The position numbers and the translations under genes are program-made. Source: a bacterium 1XD42-1 (GTDB lineage: Bacteria > Bacillota > Clostridia > Oscillospirales > Ruminococcaceae). Taken from it: DNA of 52,512 bases. Numbering within the stretch: the first letter of the stretch is position 1; each line of letters opens with the position of its first letter. Where the stretch lies: assembly GCA_003612625.1 (NCBI GenBank), contig RAZJ01000021.1, positions 1-52,512 on the forward strand, given 5' to 3'. Shown in pieces: positions 48,436 to 52,512 of the stretch. The notes under the pieces were generated by a model, which saw only the letters and a program-made list of their open reading frames with translations, was not told where the DNA came from and did not search any database.

Positions 48436-48705
48436 TTATGCACTTCGTTTTTCTTGGGCAAGCTCCTCCATAACAGGGAAATCTGTTACTTGTGCGCGTG
48501 GGGAAACATTTTCCCAAATTTCCAGCAGACGGTATACTTTATGGCTTAACTGGGCATTTTTATAATCTAATGTTACCAATCTGTAGGAAGTATATGGCCC
48601 GCCTTTTTTAATGATCTGTTTGATTACGACACGATTCCAGCGAATCCTTATTGCCATCCATGCCATTTCTATCGCCATCAGCCAATTTTTTTTTGGTCTT
48701 TCCAT
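48436..48705 (-). CDS. Hypothetical protein, 89 residues
   Basis: Unrecognised. The start at 48,705 is supported by AAAGGAAGG seven bases upstream; the frame stays open to 48,753 without a better site. The N-terminal third (KKNWLMAIEMAWMAIRIRWNRVVIKQIIKKGG) is an amphipathic helix rich in Trp, Met and Arg, which could lie on a membrane surface or bind nucleic acid. The C-terminal part (LLEIWENVSPRAQVTDFPVMEELAQEK) is mixed. It is a single-gene unit bounded by two hairpins. Confidence 0.6.
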   Translation of the reverse strand: MERPKKNWLMAIEMAWMAIRIRWNRVVIKQIIKKGGPYTSYRLVTLDYKNAQLSHKVYRLLEIWENVSPRAQVTDFPVMEELAQEKRSA

Positions 48706-48995
48706 ATTAACCTTCCTTTCTTTTTGGGCAGCTTGGCGAATATGGGATCCCAATCCAATCGCGTTCTTCGCTGCAAGCTATGTCCGTTTGGAGATATTTT
48801 CCATTTACCGGCGTCGGGGGCTTCCGTTTACCGTAATTGCATTATACTTATCTGCGTCAATAAAACCTGTCGAATCGCGTCGCCCTCTTTATAATCCTGG
48901 ATCTTTAAGCAAGATTCCCTTTAAAAAGGGGGATTTTGCTCGAAAAATCTGGAACCGCCCTTTTTCAATGCAAATTTGTATCCATATCAAAATAC
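48706..48995. other. Intergenic stretch, nothing recognised
   Basis: This is the upstream region of the minus-strand 89-residue gene. It holds a TATAAT near 48842-48847 on the minus strand but no -35 at proper spacing, and two copies of CGGTAAA-N-GG 13 bases apart on the minus strand. Open frames crossing it have no ribosome binding sites. Confidence 0.4.
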
Positions 48996-49035
48996 AAAAA
49001 CGAGATGCTGGCCAAATGGCAGGCATCTCGTTTTT
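48996..49035. terminator. Terminator of the DapA-like gene
   Basis: AAAAACGAGATGC / GCATCTCGTTTTT, a perfect 13-bp stem with an inner GCC-AAAT-GGC hairpin, 17 bases beyond the stop codon of the minus-strand gene. Confidence 0.9.
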
Positions 49036-49051
49036 ACAGATCTATGACAAG

Positions 49052-49978
49052 TTAAATAAGCCCTAATTGTTTCCGTACATAATTTTCTAAATTGATGAGG
49101 CTTTCGACCTCGCCTTTAGCATTCTTGTCCAGCTTTGTACAGTCAGCACTACGGGCAAAGACATTCATAGGAACGTCCACTAGATTTTGATGATATTTTG
49201 CGTTGCAAGGATAAATACGCATCTCAATCATAGCGGCAGCCGTTAAGAAATCAGCAACTAAACGGGCTTTTTCCGGGTCTGAATCCTTGTGATCAAAGCA
49301 CCATTTATACAGATCGGGATGGAAATTAGCCATAACGCCGTTATAACCAGCAGAACCATGACAATAGCTGTCATACCAGGACTGGGCATTGGCATTGAAA
49401 ATTTTTAACGGAGTCCCTTCTACTGCTTTCAGGCGTTCACGGATCAATTCATAGTCACAGCAAGTATCCTTTAAGAAAACCATACGGCCCTGAGGGGCAA
49501 CAGCTTTCAAAAATTCTAAAGAAACCAGGCGTTTCCAAGGCATAGGACATTCATAAATACCAAAATCAACTTCCGGGAACCGGTCAAAGATTTCCTGGGC
49601 ATTTTTCATAAAGGCTTCTTCACCTTCATGCTGCTGATCCAAACGGTTAGATACCAGCACATAAGCGCCTATGCCAGGAATTTTCATCATATTTTCAATT
49701 TCACGGAACTGAGTTGCTTTATCATCGGCGGTATGGCCAGAAGCAACAACCTGAATCCGGCCATCAACGGCCTCCGTTACTGCTTTTGCAATGTCCAATT
49801 TTTCCTGTTCTGTCAGATAAAGCATTTCGCTGGACTGGCATACGGCAAAAATACCAGTACAGCCCTTCTCAATATACCAGTTGCATAAGCCTTCAATTGC
49901 TTTGTAATCAGGCTTGTTGTCATCCGTCCAAGGGGTGATCATAACCGGCCATACGCCAGGTGCAATAGAAAATGCCAT
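49052..49978 (-). CDS. DapA/NanA-family aldolase
   Basis: A pyruvate-dependent aldolase or hydratase of the dihydrodipicolinate synthase/N-acetylneuraminate lyase family. The 308-residue TIM barrel has the Schiff-base lysine K170 in FLKDTCCD and catalytic tyrosine Y142 in GIYECPMP. The substrate-binding GTTGE motif of true DapA is replaced by CQSSEM (47-52), so lysine biosynthesis is unlikely; a sugar acid is more plausible. The linked TRAP transporter gene supports a catabolic role on an imported organic acid. Start near 49,978 with AAGGAGCGTGT upstream. Confidence 0.88.
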   Translation of the reverse strand: MAFSIAPGVWPVMITPWTDDNKPDYKAIEGLCNWYIEKGCTGIFAVCQSSEMLYLTEQEKLDIAKAVTEAVDGRIQVVASGHTADDKATQFREIENMMKIPGIGAYVLVSNRLDQQHEGEEAFMKNAQEIFDRFPEVDFGIYECPMPWKRLVSLEFLKAVAPQGRMVFLKDTCCDYELIRERLKAVEGTPLKIFNANAQSWYDSYCHGSAGYNGVMANFHPDLYKWCFDHKDSDPEKARLVADFLTAAAMIEMRIYPCNAKYHQNLVDVPMNVFARSADCTKLDKNAKGEVESLINLENYVRKQLGLI

Positions 49979-50015
49979 AATACACGCTCCTTATTTTTTA
50001 TTATGGTAAGTAATT

Positions 50016-51161
50016 TTAAGCCATCATATTGAACATTTTTGGCAGGAATAATACAGATTCTGGAATAAAGGTAATAATGAGCAAAACAATAAGCATAACT
50101 ACAATGGGCGCCCAAATTTCCTTTATAACGTTTTTCAACGGTGTGCCGGAGATACCAGAGGTAATAAACAAACACATGCCGAAAGGCGGGGTGGACAGGC
50201 CAAGCATCATATTGAAAATGATAATCAGGCCAAAATGAATAATGTTTACACCAAACTGTTCTGCAACAGGCCAAAGGATGGGGATCATAACCAACTGAAT
50301 AACGGAAGTATCCACAAACATACCCAATACTAAAATGATCACATTAACCATAAGCAGGAATACAATTTTACTATCGGTAAAACTGCGGATCCAATCGCCT
50401 AAACGTACACCAATTTGTTCTTTTGCAAAGATAAAGGAAATAGCAGAAGCTGCACCAATCATAATGGATACATTGCCTGTACCTTTTACAGTATCCATTA
50501 AAACTTGTTTCAGGCCCTTCCAATCCAAAATACGGTAAACCAGGAAAGCAACAATCAAAGAATAGAAACCAGCAATAGCACCTGCTTCAGTAGGAGTCAT
50601 AACGCCAGTGTAAATCCCTAACAAGAGAATAACCGGAGTAAGCAAAGCCCAAATTGCTTTAAAGACATAGCGCAGATAAGCACCTAAAGCCGGAGGAGCA
50701 GATTTTGGGTAATTACGCTTCTTGGAAATGAAGGCAATATAGATGCACAAGGCAAGAGCTAAAATAATGCCAGGCATCATGCCAGCCATAAAGAGAGCAC
50801 CTACGGAAGCTCCTGTAAGCATGGCATAAATAACAGCAGGGATGGAAGGCGGGAAAATCAGGCCGATAGTCGCAAAAGCAGCCGTAATGGCGCAGGAAAA
50901 GCCGTCATCATAACCTTCTGCCCGCATGGCGTCAATTTCCATTTTGCCCAAACCGGAAGCATCTGCCACAGCAGAACCAGTCATACCGGAAAATACCAAA
51001 GAAGCCAGTACATTTACATGGGCCAAACCGCCGGCAAAGCGGCCAACCAATCCTTTACATACACCAAATACATACTCGGTTATCTTGCCGGCATTCATTA
51101 CATTTGCGGCAAAGATAAATAGAGGTACAGCAATTATATGAATGTTTCTTTTTAAGAATAC
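50016..51161 (-). pseudogene. TRAP transporter large permease DctM, 5'-truncated
   Basis: The C-terminal 360-380 residues of a DctM/SiaM-type permease for sialic or other organic acids: VPLFIFAANVMNAGKITEY, GGLAHVNVLASLVFSGMTGSAVAD, PPSIPAVIYAMLTGASVGALF, GLSTPPFGMCLF. Homology runs upstream of the first ATG (51,098) to about 51,145 and stops close to a TGA at 51,162-51,164. The missing part (about the first 60 residues) was displaced by the mobile element that carries the recombinase. dctP and dctQ genes are not in view. Probably inactive unless it restarts internally. Confidence 0.85.
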
Positions 51162-52512
51162 TCACTGTCAGAAAGGTTTGTGGCGGGAATCAGCCCGCCA
51201 CAGCGGGGTTTTGAGTGGTGTTAATTTCAATGTACTCGGCAATCCGGCGGAGCTCATCAGAAAACTTAAATTTCACGCTGATATTGCCGTTTTCATAAAC
51301 CTTGATATGGTCTACAAGTTCAATCAGAATTTCCCGGTTAAGTGTTTCAATGTTCTGGTATTTCATAAAGGCTACAAGAGCGGGATACTCATTGTCAACA
51401 CCGTTTGCCAGTTCCGCCCGTTCAGCGGTCAGCCGGGTCAGAATATCCGAAAGGGATGCGGCCTGCCGCTCATAATCGGCTTTCATATCCCGGTAGTCCT
51501 GCTGGGTAATTTCCCCGTCTTTCCAGTCTTGATAAAGAGACTGCTTATACCGGGTAACTTTTGCCAGTTCCCGCTCCTTGGCGGCTATCAGATCATCCAG
51601 CCGGAAAGACTGGCTTTTTTTGACAGGGGCCGAATTGATACGGGAAATAATCTCGGAGTAGGAAACCGCCAGATGTACCTGTTGCCGTACAGCGAACAGG
51701 ACAGCGGCCTCCAGCCGTTCATGCTTGATGGCGTGCATGGTGCAGGCAGTCCGGGAGCGGTTTTTGTAGGTAGAGCAAAGATAACGGTAGCTTTGCCCGC
51801 TCTGGCTCCGGGTAACGGATTTTCCACAATCCGCACAGCGGAGGAAACCGCTGAACAGGTGGAGCTCCTTTTTCCGGGGAGCCGTCCGGGTATCACGCTT
51901 TAAGAGGGCCTGCACCTTTTCAAATGTTTCCCGGTCTATGATAGCCTCGTGGGTATCGGACACCCGCACCCATTCCTCCTCCGGCACTTGTTCAATCTGG
52001 TGTACTTTGTAGCTTTTCACCCGGCGGCGGCCCTGTACCAAATCCCCGGTATAAATCGGATTGGTAAGAATGAGGGTTACAATTTTGTCGCCCCACAGGG
52101 GATTGTCCGATGTTGAACTGGCAGGCAGGCCCTTTTCCCTGCGGTATGTTGTGGGGCTTGGGATGCCGTGATCGTTCAGATAATAAACCATAGCCCGCCT
52201 CGCCATACCCTGTAGGCATAAATCATAAATGAGCTTTACAATTTCAGCCGCATCGGGATCGACGATTAACTGGTGCTTGTCTTTCGGGTCTTTCAGATAA
52301 CCATAGGGAGCAAAAGAGCCGATGTACTGGCCGTTGCGCCGCTTGTAATCGAATACCTGCCGGATTTTCTTTGAGGTCTGATAACAGTATTGATCGTTGA
52401 ACACAGGTTATTGGGGAAAGGGAAAGCAAACAGGCAAAAATCCAGTATTCATGCGGGTTTGCGGCGAGATGGCTCTCAAAAGCTAACCTCACAAAAGACA
52501 GATTATTGCACA
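51150..52512. mobile_element. Right-hand end of an integrated element with serine recombinase
   Basis: Beginning near 51,145-51,161, where dctM homology ends, and continuing beyond the window. GC content is higher than in the flanking TRAP gene. The last 108 bases (52,405-52,512) carry unrelated sequence upstream of the recombinase fragment, suggesting a second insertion or a deletion inside the element. The other boundary is outside the window. Confidence 0.7.
51190..52404 (-). pseudogene. Large serine recombinase, N-terminal catalytic domain missing
   Basis: The 404 residues cover the recombinase and zinc-ribbon domains of a large serine recombinase (Tn5397/Tn4451 type): YKRRNGQYIGSFAPYGY, the zinc ribbon CADCGKSVTRSQ...CSTYKNRSRTACTMHAIKHE, and a coiled coil (AAKERELAKVTRYKQSLY). 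The catalytic resolvase domain with its serine is absent; an in-frame TAA lies just ahead of the GTG at 52,404, and the upstream bases look like a different gene. So this copy cannot catalyse recombination. It stands 28 bases from the truncated dctM end, as expected for the end of an integrated element. Confidence 0.85.

Noticed and set aside
48611-49066. 151-codon plus-strand frame between the aldo/keto reductase and DapA-like genes
   Set aside because: Opposes the better-supported 89-residue gene, crosses a terminator and has no ribosome binding site or family features.
1-52512. CRISPR array, prophage or restriction-modification/toxin-antitoxin module
   Set aside because: No regularly spaced repeats, phage structural genes, methylase-nuclease pairs or paired small toxin-antitoxin genes were recognised anywhere in the window.

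Overview
The window looks like a chromosomal segment of a spore-forming, low-to-mid GC Gram-positive anaerobe of the class Clostridia, probably close to the Oscillospiraceae/Ruminococcaceae. The evidence is a clear sporulation sigma factor SigG, a Spo0A-C-like small protein, consensus sigma-A promoters, AGGAGG-type ribosome binding sites with many TTG starts, a group II ECF transporter next to truA, a DUF5711 gene, and Rnf-type genes. No ribosomal RNA, CRISPR array or origin is visible.

Region 1 (1-11,000): tRNA-Val and gene debris, then one long plus-strand housekeeping unit, ruvC-ruvA-ruvB-glmM-rRNA methyltransferase-ecfA1-ecfA2-ecfT-truA-DUF5711-cvpA-like. Region 2 (11,000-19,000): a zinc-finger Clp ATPase of ClpE type, murA (minus), ferritin and an Rrf2 regulator with a large palindrome before it, sigG (minus), a double-domain polyphosphate kinase 2 and a GIY-YIG protein. 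Region 3 (19,000-24,000): two secreted/surface proteins sharing a domain, the larger with an NVPSTG sorting signal, then a minus-strand operon of amidohydrolase, small-multidrug-export-like protein and polysaccharide flippase. Region 4 (24,000-33,000): a copper unit (CopA fused to a CopZ domain, then CsoR), glycogen phosphorylase, two small regulators surrounded by SinR-like motifs, and an MBOAT acyltransferase with its DHHW partner. Region 5 (32,900-37,100): SRP RNA, dnaX, ybaB, recR, gtrA-like, smpB and tmRNA.

Region 6 (37,100-39,250), directly downstream of tmRNA, is a graveyard of mobile DNA: an attenuator-like leader, a broken cargo gene, an IS630 fragment and a frameshifted, truncated IS3 element. 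After it comes a DIP1984-family gene followed by a structured RNA candidate with a canonical T-loop hairpin.

Region 7 (40,275-45,550) is the most unusual part. It holds rpe and four genes that align with RnfC, RnfD, RnfE and RnfA but lack rnfG and rnfB. The proteins have lost many canonical cofactor-binding residues (the glycine loop of RnfC, both cluster cysteines of RnfE, one of RnfA, the flavinylation motif of RnfD), and the RnfC homologue carries a coiled-coil tail of more than 300 residues. The genes are intact, overlap tightly and have their own terminator, so this looks like a repurposed Rnf-like membrane complex.

Region 8 (45,600-52,512): a putative glycoside hydrolase (DUF4015), a CBM9-like protein, an aldo/keto reductase, a small unknown gene, and a DapA/NanA-family aldolase next to a TRAP transporter DctM gene whose 5' end is cut off by a mobile element carrying a large serine recombinase. 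That recombinase is itself truncated.
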